From DATFNV01 sp963827935 (GTDB lineage Bacteria; Planctomycetota; Planctomycetia; Gemmatales; Gemmataceae): 64,000 bases of DNA. Position 1 is the stretch's first letter; every line of letters starts with the position of its first letter. Below are positions 28,110-36,613 of the stretch, piece after piece. The stretch is from positions 1,864,972 through 1,928,971 of the forward strand of contig CAWHCN010000004.1 of the NCBI GenBank assembly GCA_963827935.1, in the 5' to 3' direction. Under the pieces are notes generated by a model. It was not told the origin of the DNA, made no database searches, and saw only the letters and a program-made list of their open reading frames with translations. The position numbers and the translations under genes were made by a program.

Positions 28110-28534
28110 AGCGGGTGCTCGATTCCTGCGTGGCCCTCAAGTGGGTCTTGCCCGAGGCCGACTCCGACAAGGCCCGTCGGCTGCGCGCTGACTTCCGCAA
28201 TGCGCTGGTCGAACTCCTCGCCCCCGACATCTTCCCCGCCGAAGTCGGGCACTCCCTCGCCCGCGCGGAACGACGGGGGATCATCGCTTTCCCGCAGGGC
28301 TCCATCCTCCTCGCCGACGTTTTCTCGACACCTCCGCAGCTCTTCCCTTCGTATCCCGACCTCATCACCCGCGCCTTCGAGATCGCTTCGCAGAGGCGCG
28401 CCGGAGTTTACGACTGCCTCTACGTTGCCCTGGCCGAGCAAGAAGGCTGCGACCTCGTCACGGCTGATACCCGGCTCATCAATAACCTCGGGCCGCACTT
28501 CCCTTTCATCGTGCCACTCTCGTTGCTGCCGTGA
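28106..28534 (+). CDS. vapC: PIN-domain ribonuclease toxin (VapC-like)
   Basis: A 142-residue PIN protein. Acidic active-site residues appear as RVLDSCVALKWV (first Asp), PAEVGHSL (Glu), VYDCLYVALAE (Asp), and DLVTADTRLINNLG (Asp). These four residues bind Mg and define VapC RNases that usually cut tRNA or rRNA sites. The gene overlaps the antitoxin by 4 bp. It is intact and has GC content like its neighbours. Flanked by direct repeats A and B, so it may have been placed or kept as a unit by recombination. Confidence 0.88.
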   Translation: MKRVLDSCVALKWVLPEADSDKARRLRADFRNALVELLAPDIFPAEVGHSLARAERRGIIAFPQGSILLADVFSTPPQLFPSYPDLITRAFEIASQRRAGVYDCLYVALAEQEGCDLVTADTRLINNLGPHFPFIVPLSLLP

Positions 28535-29173
28535 GCGGCTGGAATGTACGGTGTCCCCATTGCGGTGCCGAAGGAGGCCGCGGTGCGGCGCGAGGAAGGC
28601 CTGGTCGGCGGGGTGGCGTTCGGACAGCGCACCCGCCGCGTCCGTTCGCGGCCCATGCCGTCCGGACGCGGCCGGCCAAGGGGGGCGGATGGGGATATTT
28701 TGTCGTAAGTAGTTGTTGGCGATTATGCATATGTAAACTGTCACCTTTGTTTCCTTTGTTTCTCAAGCGAACCGCGGATGAGCTGGTGGAGATCGTCTAC
28801 GACGATGGGCCGGGAGATACGACCGTGGCACCCGCCGGGCCAGAAATCCCCGGCGACTGGCCGCGCCCACAATTGCCCCCGCACCCCAGGCAGTCACGCA
28901 TCGACAAGGAATACAGTCCGGCCCTCGACACTTTTTCGCGGCGTTTCTGGAGCTGATCGCGCAGCTGTGGGGGCATGCCGGGAGGGAGAAAGAGGTCAGG
29001 AGATGCTTCTCAAGCACGATAACCGGCTCGCTGAAACGACTCTGACCCCTTTGCCATCCTCAGGTGAAAACGTACGTTGGCCCATTTTTTCGTTTCATGG
29101 ACGGACACTTTCGCGTGGCGGCCGACTACCGGAATCCCGGGAGGTGGGCATGGCCTTCGACCGACGCGAGTAC
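28535..29173. other. Gene-free stretch with repeat copy B
   Basis: The first 200 bp are repeat copy B. From 28760 to 29173 I see no protein-like ORF; the sequence is AT-richer and leads into the 3' end of the broken comM gene on the minus strand. A weak plus-strand ORF at 28778 is rejected. Confidence 0.4.
28568..28752. repeat. 185-bp dispersed repeat, copy B
   Basis: Second member of the repeat pair with copy A (27537-27720). It starts CCGAAGGAGGCCGCGGTGCG and ends CACCTTTGTTTC. Both copies carry TATTTTGTCGTAAGTAGTTG. Same orientation as copy A, hence a direct repeat separated by 0.85 kb that contains the vapBC genes. Confidence 0.75.
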
Positions 29174-30850
29174 CTAATAGTCGTCGCGGAGCACCCCACC
29201 GATGACGAACTGCTGCGCCTTCTGGACATGGCGGACCTCAACCAAATCAGAGTTGTCCAAGTCGGCAACCGTCCGGGATACTTTGGCCAGTCGATCCATC
29301 GCTCGTGTCGACAGCGAATGGCTGCCAATAACTCCCTTGTAATTCTCGAAGCCATCGTTGGAGAAATTGCAGTAGTCGCGAACCTGACCGCCTGGGATCG
29401 CTGCATTGCACGCGATCCCCGTTCCGGTAAAGCGTGCCACCTGGCGTGTCCTGGCCGTCTCAATGCGACACGCATTTTGGGCGAAACATCCTTCTCCGTC
29501 GCTGCGAATCTCTCCTCAGTGCTGAGCTGGCGCATCTGCACTTGAAGATCGATGCGATCAAGGATGGGCCCGCTGATTTTCTTGCGGTATCTGCGGACTT
29601 CTGCATCTTTGCATGAGCATTTCGGGGTCCCGTGGTAGCCGCATGGGCAGGGATTCATTGCGGCGACGAGCGTAAAGCGACATGGGTACGTCAGGGTACC
29701 GCCTACACGTGCGATAGACACTTCGCCCGCCTCAATCGGCTGCCGGAGGGCCTCAAGCGTGGACGAACTGAATTCCGCGATCTCGTCCAGGAACAAGACC
29801 CCTAGATACGCCATGGTAATTTCTCCGGGCCGTGGGATTTTGCTCCCACCGCCGACCAGCGCTTGTTTCGAGGCCGTGTGATGAATCGACCGCATTGGCC
29901 GGCGGCTGACCGCTACGCCGTCTCTGTCCAGCACCCCGTAGGCGGAGTAGATCTTCGTCGAGCTGCACCTTCTCCTCGTTGGTCAGTCGGGGCAAGATAC
30001 CAGGCAAGGCACTTGCAAGAAGTGATTTCCCTTCTCCGGGTGGACCGATCAGGAGCAGATTGTGTCCCCCAGCAGCCGTGATACATGCAGCTTGCTTGGC
30101 AACAGCCTGTCCGTGAATTAAGCCGAAATCCAGGGCCTTGGGTATTACTTCCTCGAAGTGGATGGCCTGGCGAAGTGCATCTTCAAGTTTTCGCTTACCC
30201 TGGAAGTACTGAATGAGTTCTTCGAGAAGTGAGACCGGGAAAATGCGACACTTCTCATGGCCCGGTTTTGCCAGGATCAGGGCACATTCCTTCTCATTAC
30301 CCGACGGGACGATCAAGGATTGGCCGGGCTTTGCGGTAAAAGCCAGAGACAGGGCTCCTGGAACCCGGCGAACCTCGCCGTGGATGCCGAGTTCTCCGAA
30401 AAGGATGTACTCGCCTTGACGGTGCTCAGGGAGATGAGGAAGTATCCCCGCTGCCTGCAACAGGATGATGGCCAACGGTAGATCCAACCAGGTCCCTTCC
30501 TTCGGGAGATCGGGAGGCACAGGTTCACCAGGATTTCAACGGGGGACTCCAAGAGCCCGAGTTTCGCGCAACGCGCCTGCAATTCGATCCAGGGCCTCCT
30601 TGATTGCGCCTCTGGCCATGCCGGAGATTTTGACGGCACCCGCCCATGGCTGAGGTTGCCGCAGGACAGCCATGGCCCTTGCCTGGATTTCGATCGTGTA
30701 GCCATCAAGTCCGAAGAGGATCGCGCCATTCAGGGAATGGTCCTTCGTCAATAGCTCGCGCAGATCGGGAACAGGGAGAACTTCTGGGAGGTCAGTTCCT
30801 GAGGGGAGAAAATCCCACGGTGGGTTGGAGTTGGGCATGGCAACACGCAC
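29174..30850 (-). pseudogene. comM: ComM/YifB-type AAA ATPase, multiply frameshifted
   Basis: Mg-chelatase-like helicase of the ComM family, which promotes branch migration of incoming DNA in natural transformation. Readable pieces: GAILFGLDGYTIEIQARAM (N-terminal domain), PVEILVNLCLP, PDLPKEGTWLDLPLAIILLQ, the Walker A LLIGPPGEGKSLLA, the Walker B LGVLFLDEIAEFSS, CPCGYHGTPKCSC, and KKISGPILDRIDLQVQM near the C terminus. The frame shifts at about 30540, 30510, 29930 and 29420. Length (about 555 codons) is close to normal. The low-GC codon use compared with neighbours suggests either transfer or relaxed constraint. Several frame errors make a true pseudogene more likely here than elsewhere. 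Confidence 0.75.
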
Positions 30851-31067
30851 CCCTCTGATGCAGCACCGGCATCGTGCGCAAGCACCCTACGCAGGTGCAT
30901 GGTAGTTGGGCCAAGTGGATGCGATCCATCTCTTGAATGCTCTCGATTGTCCTACGAGGAACGCCGAGGATCAACAAGAATAAGGGAAAAAGGGCCGCTT
31001 TACGGAGCCCGCGTCGCCGCACGCTCTTCCATAGAAATCCGCCCTCCGTCTGCTTCCCCCGCGTCCA

Positions 31068-31513
31068 TCAGGCCGTTCTCCTTCTCCGGGCCGCCGCCCT
31101 TCTTGACCCGGGACCTTTCGCATTCGACCCCTGCCCTCGCGTAACACTGACAGCCTCCGCCGTCAGGATCAGCCGTTGGCCCACGGCCGCGGCATAACGC
31201 CAGAGGGTATCCAGCGTCGGATTCCGGTTGATCCCGTTTTCCAGGCGAGATCAGGGCCGGCTGATCGATGCCGCAACGGGCAGCGTCCCGCCTCGGCGAG
31301 GGTCAGACCGGCCGCTTCGCCGCCGGTCTTGAGCTGCCTCAGCAAGTCCTCCGCCGGCGAATGGACGACATTCAATCCCAATTCGGCGGCCGCGCCGCTG
31401 GCGATGAGTTCCTCCGGCCCGGGGTGCCAGTCGCGGAACGCCTCGCGGATGGCCCGGTGCTGGGCGCGCTGCTCCGGAGTCAGCTCAGGAACTTGGCTCG
31501 TTTTCCTATTCAT
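31068..31513 (-). CDS. HTH (XRE) antitoxin, frameshifted
   Basis: An N-terminal acidic region (KTSQVPELTPEQRAQHRAIREA) precedes an XRE-type helix-turn-helix: LRQLKTGGEAAGLTLAEAG, then, after two small repairs, CGIDQPALISRLENGINRN and PTLDTLWRYAAAVGQRLIL. Restoring CG in TCGCCTGGAA gives SRLENG, the recognition-helix signature. Without repairs the ORF ends near 31169. The gene lies downstream of the BrnT-like toxin with an 8-bp overlap (ATGAATAG), the toxin-first order of that type of module. In the family the antitoxin represses its own operon. Confidence 0.7.
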
Positions 31514-31805
31514 CGCTTCTTCCTCCGTCGTCGGGGAGGGGCGGGTGGCGGCGCTCGAATGCTGTCACCACATACACCTGGGGCCATCCGCGTCCACGAC
31601 CTCAAAGATCACGGCCAGATACTTGCCGGTCGGCGTCCATCCAAACACCGTCGGTCGTCCGCTGCTGTGGCTGCCGATAGCCGCTTCGAAGCGGATCGCG
31701 CACGACCGATTCCGCCTCCTCAACCGTGATACCATGCTCAGCAATGTGCTGGACGTTGCCTTCCGGATCCTCTTCCAGGTCCCAGATAAACTCCACATGG
31801 ACCAC
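31506..31805 (-). CDS. BrnT-like toxin, frameshifted
   Basis: Reads VEFIWDLEEDPEGNVQHIAE, HGITVEEAESVVRDP, then in another frame GRPTVFGWTPTGKYLAVIFEVV and, in a third, VYVVTAFERRHPPLP. The order of blocks matches the RelE/BrnT-type toxin commonly paired with an XRE-family antitoxin in planctomycetes and cyanobacteria: an RNase fold that degrades mRNA. Start GTG 31805 follows AGAGGGCGGC. Two frame errors lie near 31660 and 31575. It overlaps the antitoxin gene start by 8 bp, so I infer a translationally coupled pair. Confidence 0.65.
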
Positions 31806-31874
31806 CGTGCCGCCCTCTGATGATCTTGTAACATTGCCGGATCGGCGCCGCTGGTAAGGCGCGTTCTGGTCCGG

Positions 31875-32075
31875 TCTCCTGACCGGACCACTCAGCCCGA
31901 CCGAAGGTCTCCCTAAGCCAGGAAACCTTCGGTCGGGCCGAGTGGCGGGGTCGGGAGACCCCGCCACAACCCGGGGTGGAAACCTTGTCTCCCTTGAGAA
32001 CAGAACCTTCGGTCGGGCCGAGTGGCGGGGTCAGGAGACCCCGCCACAACCCGGGGACCTCGCCACAACCCGGGT
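31875..32075. repeat. GACCGAAGGTCTCC palindrome array, copy 1
   Basis: Two successive units of an imperfect palindrome built on CCGACCGAAGGTCTCC and its complement ACCTTCGGTCGGGCCGAGTG, each followed by GGCGGGGTC(G/A)GGAGACCCCG, then CCACAACCCGGG. A related element with GTGGCACGGTCTCCTGACC arms lies at 49194-49314. No protein is encoded. Confidence 0.78.
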
Positions 32076-32085
32076 ATCCAGCGTA

Positions 32086-32283
32086 TTATTTCCCGGCCAG
32101 GCAGCGACGCGTTTCCCTCACCCGTTCTGCCCACTTCGCCTCGGCCCACGGCCACAGAGGCGTCTCCTCGGGCGGCAATCCGATGCTCGCGGCCCACTGC
32201 TGCTCCAGATCCGGCATCGCCGCCGCGATGACGACGGCGACATCGGCCGGGGAAAGGGGACATTCAAGATTTCTAATTCTCAA
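32086..32283 (-). CDS. Possible small hypothetical protein
   Basis: A 65-residue ORF (LSPADVAVVIAAAMPDLEQQ, WPWAEAKWAERVRETRR). Residue composition is protein-like and helical, but no homologue comes to mind and no ribosome-binding site is evident. It borders a repeat on one side. It could be the tail of a longer, broken gene. Confidence 0.3.
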   Translation of the reverse strand: MRIRNLECPLSPADVAVVIAAAMPDLEQQWAASIGLPPEETPLWPWAEAKWAERVRETRRCLAGK

Positions 32284-32341
32284 ATAATCATGAATGTCCC
32301 TCTTTCGCCCTTGTTCGGCTCAGGGACGGACCTCGGGGCGG

Positions 32342-32773
32342 TTACCAGTTGCGGAGCAAGATGATCTCGGGAAAATCGGCGCAGGACGGCGTTGTAGAGC
32401 GGCTCGTCGGCCGTGACGCCGTTCAGGCCGAGGAATGCCGGGAGAGGGCGACGAAAGCGGCATCGTACGCGGACCGACGGTACCGCATTGCAATCTCAAG
32501 CGTCGCCTTCAGTAATGGCTGCACGGGCTCGACGTGGACGGACAGGCCCAGAAGGCGGTCCACGCGCAATCGTGCCTGATCGAGGGTGAGCAGACCTCGA
32601 TAGTGCTGTTTCCAGATCGCGTTGGTGACCTCGGGATACGCCAGGTCGAGAACGATCAGGCGTCCGCCGCGCCCCGTCACGTCAGTCAGCACCTGGAGCG
32701 CTTTGGGTGTGTCGGGCTCCGTCAAGAGCCACTTCACTGCAACACAGCTATCCACAACGGCGTCAGGTGTCAC
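32342..32773 (-). CDS. vapC: PIN-domain toxin (VapC-like), frameshifted
   Basis: PIN protein with first Asp in AVVDSCVAVKWL, second acidic site in AYPEVTNAIWKQH (Glu), and third in SAYDAAFVALS. The conserved C-terminal end is found only after repairs: GLNGVTADEPLYNAVL and ADFPEIILLRNW, the latter restored by putting GC back in CTGCGCCGAT (CTGCGCGCCGAT). The last residues ILLRNW are typical of this VapC subgroup. Its start overlaps the antitoxin stop region by 11 bp. With repairs the length (about 144) is normal. Confidence 0.8.
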
Positions 32774-32990
32774 GCATCCGGTCCTCGGCTATGTCGGGGG
32801 TGCTATCCGGGAGGTAGCCGTGCTTTTCGAGGAATTCGCGGTGCATTTCGCGCACCTCCGCCAGCCAGGTAGCCGGATCATCCTGTTCAAGCGGCCGAAC
32901 GTCAATCGTCACCCGTTGATTCTCGGCGAGTTTGACTTCGGCGAGCGGCTTGAAGACGCCGCCCTGGAAGACCGCTTCAATCTGCGCCAT
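32763..32990 (-). CDS. Antitoxin of the DUF104/AF2212-like type
   Basis: A 75-residue product: MAQIEAVFQGGVFKPLAEVK, NQRVTIDVRPLEQDD, then EMHREFLEKHGYLPDSTPD. The N-terminal beta-hairpin (xxAVFxxGVFKPL) is that of the small DNA-binding VapB antitoxin class. It overlaps the start of the PIN toxin by 11 bp, in the standard antitoxin-first order. It is intact. A similar fold opens the antitoxin at 50154-50366. Confidence 0.82.
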   Translation of the reverse strand: MAQIEAVFQGGVFKPLAEVKLAENQRVTIDVRPLEQDDPATWLAEVREMHREFLEKHGYLPDSTPDIAEDRMRDT

Positions 32991-33106
32991 GCTCCACCTC
33001 CTGCCGCTTTTGCGGCCATTGATCCGCGCCCATTATAACGTCGGCCGGCGCGAAAAAAGAAAAAGGCGAGAGGGAAACGGGACAGCCTGCATTTCCCCCC
33101 CAATTG

Positions 33107-33366
33107 TCATATCGGCATGTTCCGCCGGGTCGCTTCCTCGCCGGGCAAATCGGCGGCTGCGCCGTTTCGCGGGGCCAAGGGCGCCACGATGTGCCGGGCC
33201 GGATGGCACCAGCCGGTGAGGCGGTCCCAAACGCCGTTGACGATTTCTTCCGTGTCGTCGCCGGCGCCGGCGGCCCGCAGGGCAAGCAGCAGGGCTTCGA
33301 GGCTCTCTTCGAGGGACTGCCGGGAGTGGCCCTCGGCCGCCAGTTGCCCGACCGGTCCGCCGTGCT
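33107..33366 (-). pseudogene. C-terminal gene fragment, unknown
   Basis: An open frame without a start codon reads GGPVGQLAAEGHSRQSLEES, LRAAGAGDDTEEIVNGVWD, RLTGWCHPARHIVAP. The DRLTGWCHPARH segment looks conserved and protein-like; I have seen such a tail in planctomycete proteins but cannot name the family. The frame is closed upstream by a TAA near 33367. I treat it as the broken 3' end of a gene whose start is lost or frameshifted. Confidence 0.35.
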
Positions 33367-33377
33367 TTTAGCCGCGT

Positions 33378-33824
33378 TCAGTTCAGCACCTTCTCGAACA
33401 GCACCAGGTTGTCGCCGCGGTCCGGGTCCCAGCGGATGCCGACGATGTCGTAACCCAGGGCAATCGCCAGGTGCAGCATCGGGCGGTGCTGGTTGTGGCA
33501 TTCGAAGCGGATCGAATTGTAATCGTTCTCGCGTGCCCAGGCGTGGACGGCGTCCATGAGCTGCGAGGCGATGCCCTGGCGGCGGAACTCGGGCACCACG
33601 CCGTAGAACCAGGCGAAAAAAACGGTCGGCTTCAGCTCGAAACCGAGGAAGAAGCCAACCGGCCGGTCGCCCAGGCGCGCCACCAGGTGCAGGCTGTTAT
33701 AGCGCCCGCGGAAGCGCCGGTGGAACGATTCCAGGTCGCGCGGCGGGCGGAAAATCTGGTTGTAAAGCTGCACGATTAGGGGCAGGTCTTCCGGCCCCAC
33801 GATATCGACAATGGCATCGGCCAT
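33378..33824 (-). CDS. GNAT-family N-acetyltransferase
   Basis: A 148-residue acetyl-CoA-dependent acyltransferase. Beta strands precede FFLGFELKPTVFFAWFYGV; the acetyl-CoA loop is FRRQGIASQLMDAVHAW (RxxGxA). The start is ATG 33824 with GAGGTCACTTCCC upstream; the upstream ORF portion to 33932 lacks family resemblance. The substrate (amine, amino acid or protein N-terminus) is not readable. It stands alone, convergent with no obvious partner. Confidence 0.9.
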   Translation of the reverse strand: MADAIVDIVGPEDLPLIVQLYNQIFRPPRDLESFHRRFRGRYNSLHLVARLGDRPVGFFLGFELKPTVFFAWFYGVVPEFRRQGIASQLMDAVHAWARENDYNSIRFECHNQHRPMLHLAIALGYDIVGIRWDPDRGDNLVLFEKVLN

Positions 33825-33944
33825 GGGAAGTGACCTCGCGCTGCCAGGAAGCCGAAGGCGGAGAGGCCGCCTGCGGTCTTCCTCGATCATAGTCTTCCCG
33901 TCGGCGCCGAGCAATCGAGGCGCTGGCCGCACGCCCCGCCGGGC

Positions 33945-34634
33945 CTAGCGATCCGGGGGACGATAGAGCGAGGCAATGAGTTCCTGCCAGGTGGGGACGT
34001 TCCAGCCGGAAAGGTCCTGATCGGCCTCCTCGTCGGAAGGGGGGATGATCTCGTCCGTCTCGACGGCATCCGGCTCGACAGCAGCCGATTGGGGTTGGGC
34101 CTCGGCGGTGGCAGGCGAGCCGCGGCGGCGACCGCGTCCGCGGCGGCGGCGGGGGCGTTCGTCGCCCGGGGCTTCCTCGGTCGCTTCGGCAGCCGGTTCC
34201 TCGGCCGGCTCGGGGCTGGACTCGCCCGGGGCGGTGGGCGTTTCGGCGGCTCCGTTGCGCCCCGAACGCCGCCCCCGGCGCCGGCGGCCGGGACGCCGCT
34301 CCTCGCCGCCAGGCGGTTCCTCGGCCGCCTCCTCCGCCACGACCTCCGCGGTGCCGAAGGCCGCCGCCGGCGGTTCGCCGAACAATTCCTCACCCTGGGG
34401 TGGCGCCTCGGTGTGTTCCTCGGGTGGGGCATTCTCACGCCGGCGCCGTCCCCGGTGCGGAGCTTCCTCCGCCGCCGAGGCCTCCCTGGCGGGGGCTGGC
34501 GGTTCGCTCACCGGCTGAGGCGGCTTGACATGGACGGCGGGCGGTGCGACTGCGGGTGGGGGTGTGGGCTCCGAACCCGCTTCCAATCCCAGTTCGCGGG
34601 CCAACTGCGACCAGCGATCATCCTGCTGAGGCAT
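33945..34634 (-). CDS. Disordered Pro/Glu/Arg-rich protein with conserved ends
   Basis: A 229-residue acidic-basic protein. The first 20 residues (QDDRWSQLARELGLEAGSEP) and the last 25 (DLSGWNVPTWQELIASLYRP) look ordered and similar to related planctomycete proteins. The middle is low complexity: runs of RGRRRREN, RPGRRRRGRRSGR and RRRRGRGRRRGSP alternate with Glu/Pro/Ala-rich tracts. Such arginine-rich patches bind nucleic acids. No enzyme domain is visible. Function unknown; I infer an RNA- or DNA-interacting scaffold with a C-terminal partner-binding peptide. Confidence 0.75.
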   Translation of the reverse strand: MPQQDDRWSQLARELGLEAGSEPTPPPAVAPPAVHVKPPQPVSEPPAPAREASAAEEAPHRGRRRRENAPPEEHTEAPPQGEELFGEPPAAAFGTAEVVAEEAAEEPPGGEERRPGRRRRGRRSGRNGAAETPTAPGESSPEPAEEPAAEATEEAPGDERPRRRRGRGRRRGSPATAEAQPQSAAVEPDAVETDEIIPPSDEEADQDLSGWNVPTWQELIASLYRPPDR

Positions 34635-34803
34635 GGCAGAGTCTCATATGGCAAAAAGGAGTCATTGCGACCGCCGCATTCTAGCAGAGTGGGGCCGCCA
34701 GTGCTGCGCCAGCCTGAACGGGCGGGACGCCGCGGTTCCCTTGATCGACGAATCCGACTTGGGACTGCCGCGAGAGTACACGATCAGTTGAAGGGCCGCA
34801 AAG

Positions 34804-35037
34804 TCACGAGTGCGTATGCAGCAGGGCGACAACGCTAACCAGCACCAAAGCCGCGGTCAAGAGTGCCAGTACGATCCCGACCTGCACATCAAGCGGCAGC
34901 AACCCGTCCCACTGCGGGAAACAGGCCGCCAGCGCCATCCATCCCAGAGCCAGCAGCACCAGGAGCAAGATCAGCGTTGTGGCGCGCTCGAGCAGCGGGT
35001 AGCGCGGTGTACCGGGAGCCGGCCCGTCGGTGTTCAT
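34804..35037 (-). CDS. Small two-TM protein, coupled to the permease
   Basis: A 77-residue product with two helices (ATTLILLLVLLALGWMALAA and VQVGIVLALLTAALVLVSVV). Its start overlaps the permease stop by 4 bp (ATGA, 35034-35037), so the two are surely cotranslated. Small two-TM partners of APC or MFS carriers often act as accessory subunits, but none is known for this carrier. I infer a companion subunit or a modulator; there is no direct evidence. Confidence 0.7.
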   Translation of the reverse strand: MNTDGPAPGTPRYPLLERATTLILLLVLLALGWMALAACFPQWDGLLPLDVQVGIVLALLTAALVLVSVVALLHTHS

Positions 35038-36524
35038 CGTGCCCCATCCTTCGCCGGCTGGGCATGGCGTGCGGCCAGTTCCTCGGGGGCCGCGTGCTGC
35101 AGCCGCTTGCGGGCCCAAAACCAGAAGTAGGCCAGGCCTGCGGCGTACAGAATGATTGTCAGCGGGATCACCTTGACGTTGATGATGCCGTACATGCAGA
35201 CCGCGAAGACGGACAGCAGGATGACCAGGATCGGCAAGGCCACGGAAAGTGGCGTGCGGTACCTGTCGAATAAGCCCGGCTCGCGCCGCCGCAAGAGGAA
35301 CAGGCAGAACATGGCGAGGATGTACCAGATCAGCGCCGTTAGGGTGGAAACCAGGACCGCAACGTTGATAGCATCCTCGAACCAGTAGTTGGCCACGACA
35401 AACCCGGCGGCGATCAAGCTGCACGCCGCGAGTGAAACGACTGGGGTCCGCCGCGTCGCGTGGACCTGCCCCAGGACCAGCGGCAGGTAGCCGGCGCGGC
35501 CCAGCCCGAATCCCTGGCGACTGGTGCCGTAGATCATGCCGTGGTAGCTGGCGATCATGCCGAACAGGGCAATAGCGCCAAATCCGTAAAAAAGGAGGTT
35601 GGATTGCCCCGCGGGGATGAGGCGCATGGCCTTGGCCAGCGGGTACTCGACGGAATCGATCTCCGCGGATTCGGCGGCGCCGCAAACAAGCAGCCAGGTC
35701 AAGACAAGCAGGACAATGAGAGTCAACTGCCCCCAGACCAAACCGCGCGGGATCGTCCGGTGCGGCTCGTGGGCTTCTTCGGCTGCCAGGGCCACGGTTT
35801 CGATCATGACCAGCCACCAAAGGGCGTAGGGCACGGCCATGAGCACCGCCCGCCAGCCCAGCTCCCTGGGTAAGACCGGGTTCGTCCAGACGCGCTGCCA
35901 TGAAAAATGGGTGGCCGCAACGAGCCAGAAGATTACCAGCCCGAGGATGGCCCCGTAGGTCATGACCACCATGACCCGCGATTGTTCCTTCACGCCCCAG
36001 GCCTGGAGCAAAAAGAACACGACCACTGTGGCCAGGCCGACAGCGACCCGCACCCCCGGATGGGGGTGTTCCTGATTGATGAGGTAGGCGACGTAGCCGC
36101 CGGTCGCGATCGCGGTCGCGATGCCGGCGAACAAGCATTCCAGGAACATCGACCAGCCCATCACGAAACCGAGCAATGGTCCGGCCGCCCGTCGCCCGTA
36201 CCCTAGCGGCCCCCCGGCGAAGGGCATCGCCACGGACAACTCCGCCAACGCCAGCACCCAGGCCAGGTAGAGGAGGCAGACGATCAATGAAGCGATCAGC
36301 ATGGCGATGGGGCCGTTGTCCTTAAGCCCCAGGTTCCAGCCGAAATACGCCCCCGTGATGACGACGCCAACGCCCAGGGCCCAAATGTCGAGCACGCGCA
36401 ACGGCTTCTTGAGCGCGTGCTCCTTGAGGTAAGCGCGCTCCTCCGGCCGCAGCTCGTCGGGACTGACGTGCCCCTCCGCCACCACTTCGGTAACGATGGC
36501 GTCGAGGTCGGTTTTGTCGCCCAT
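35034..36524 (-). CDS. APC-family permease, ethanolamine-type
   Basis: A 496-residue APC carrier with about 12 TM helices. The opening LDIWALGVGVVITGAYFGWN, the AGGPLGYGRRAAGPLLGF consensus region, and the SYHGMIYGTSRQGFGLGRAG stretch match ethanolamine permeases (eat family) better than general amino-acid permeases. An extra N-terminal soluble part (ELRPEERAYLKEHALKKPLR) precedes TM1. It is downstream of the glxD-type gene on the same strand (82-bp gap with a palindrome). Taken with glnT and glxBCD I infer uptake of an amine or amide. Substrate unproven. Confidence 0.85.
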   Translation of the reverse strand: MGDKTDLDAIVTEVVAEGHVSPDELRPEERAYLKEHALKKPLRVLDIWALGVGVVITGAYFGWNLGLKDNGPIAMLIASLIVCLLYLAWVLALAELSVAMPFAGGPLGYGRRAAGPLLGFVMGWSMFLECLFAGIATAIATGGYVAYLINQEHPHPGVRVAVGLATVVVFFLLQAWGVKEQSRVMVVMTYGAILGLVIFWLVAATHFSWQRVWTNPVLPRELGWRAVLMAVPYALWWLVMIETVALAAEEAHEPHRTIPRGLVWGQLTLIVLLVLTWLLVCGAAESAEIDSVEYPLAKAMRLIPAGQSNLLFYGFGAIALFGMIASYHGMIYGTSRQGFGLGRAGYLPLVLGQVHATRRTPVVSLAACSLIAAGFVVANYWFEDAINVAVLVSTLTALIWYILAMFCLFLLRRREPGLFDRYRTPLSVALPILVILLSVFAVCMYGIINVKVIPLTIILYAAGLAYFWFWARKRLQHAAPEELAARHAQPAKDGAR

Positions 36525-36535
36525 TACATTCCTCC

Positions 36536-36613
36536 CCGTTTAGCCGCGAGCTTCTGCGAGCGCCTCCCCCGCTGACGCGGGAGGCCCGCTCGCAGAAGGT
36601 CGCGGCTAAACGG
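36536..36613. terminator. Palindrome with GTTTAGCCGC ends, overlapping a stop codon
   Basis: CCGTTTAGCCGCGA is followed by CTTCTGCGAGCG and GCCTCC; the right side mirrors all three (CGCTCGCAGAAG, TCGCGGCTAAACGG). The inner loop is CCCGCTGACGCGG. The TAG stop of the glxD-type gene (36606-36608, minus) is inside the right arm, so the element overlaps the gene end. It lies between glxD and the permease. Confidence 0.65.

Noticed and set aside
28778..29545. 255-codon plus-strand ORF across the comM end
   Set aside because: Covers the end of comM on the other strand and has no protein-like segments.
30792..31022. 76-codon minus-strand ORF upstream of comM
   Set aside because: It has a hydrophobic patch and Cys residues but overlaps the comM start and lacks a ribosome-binding site; probably leader sequence.
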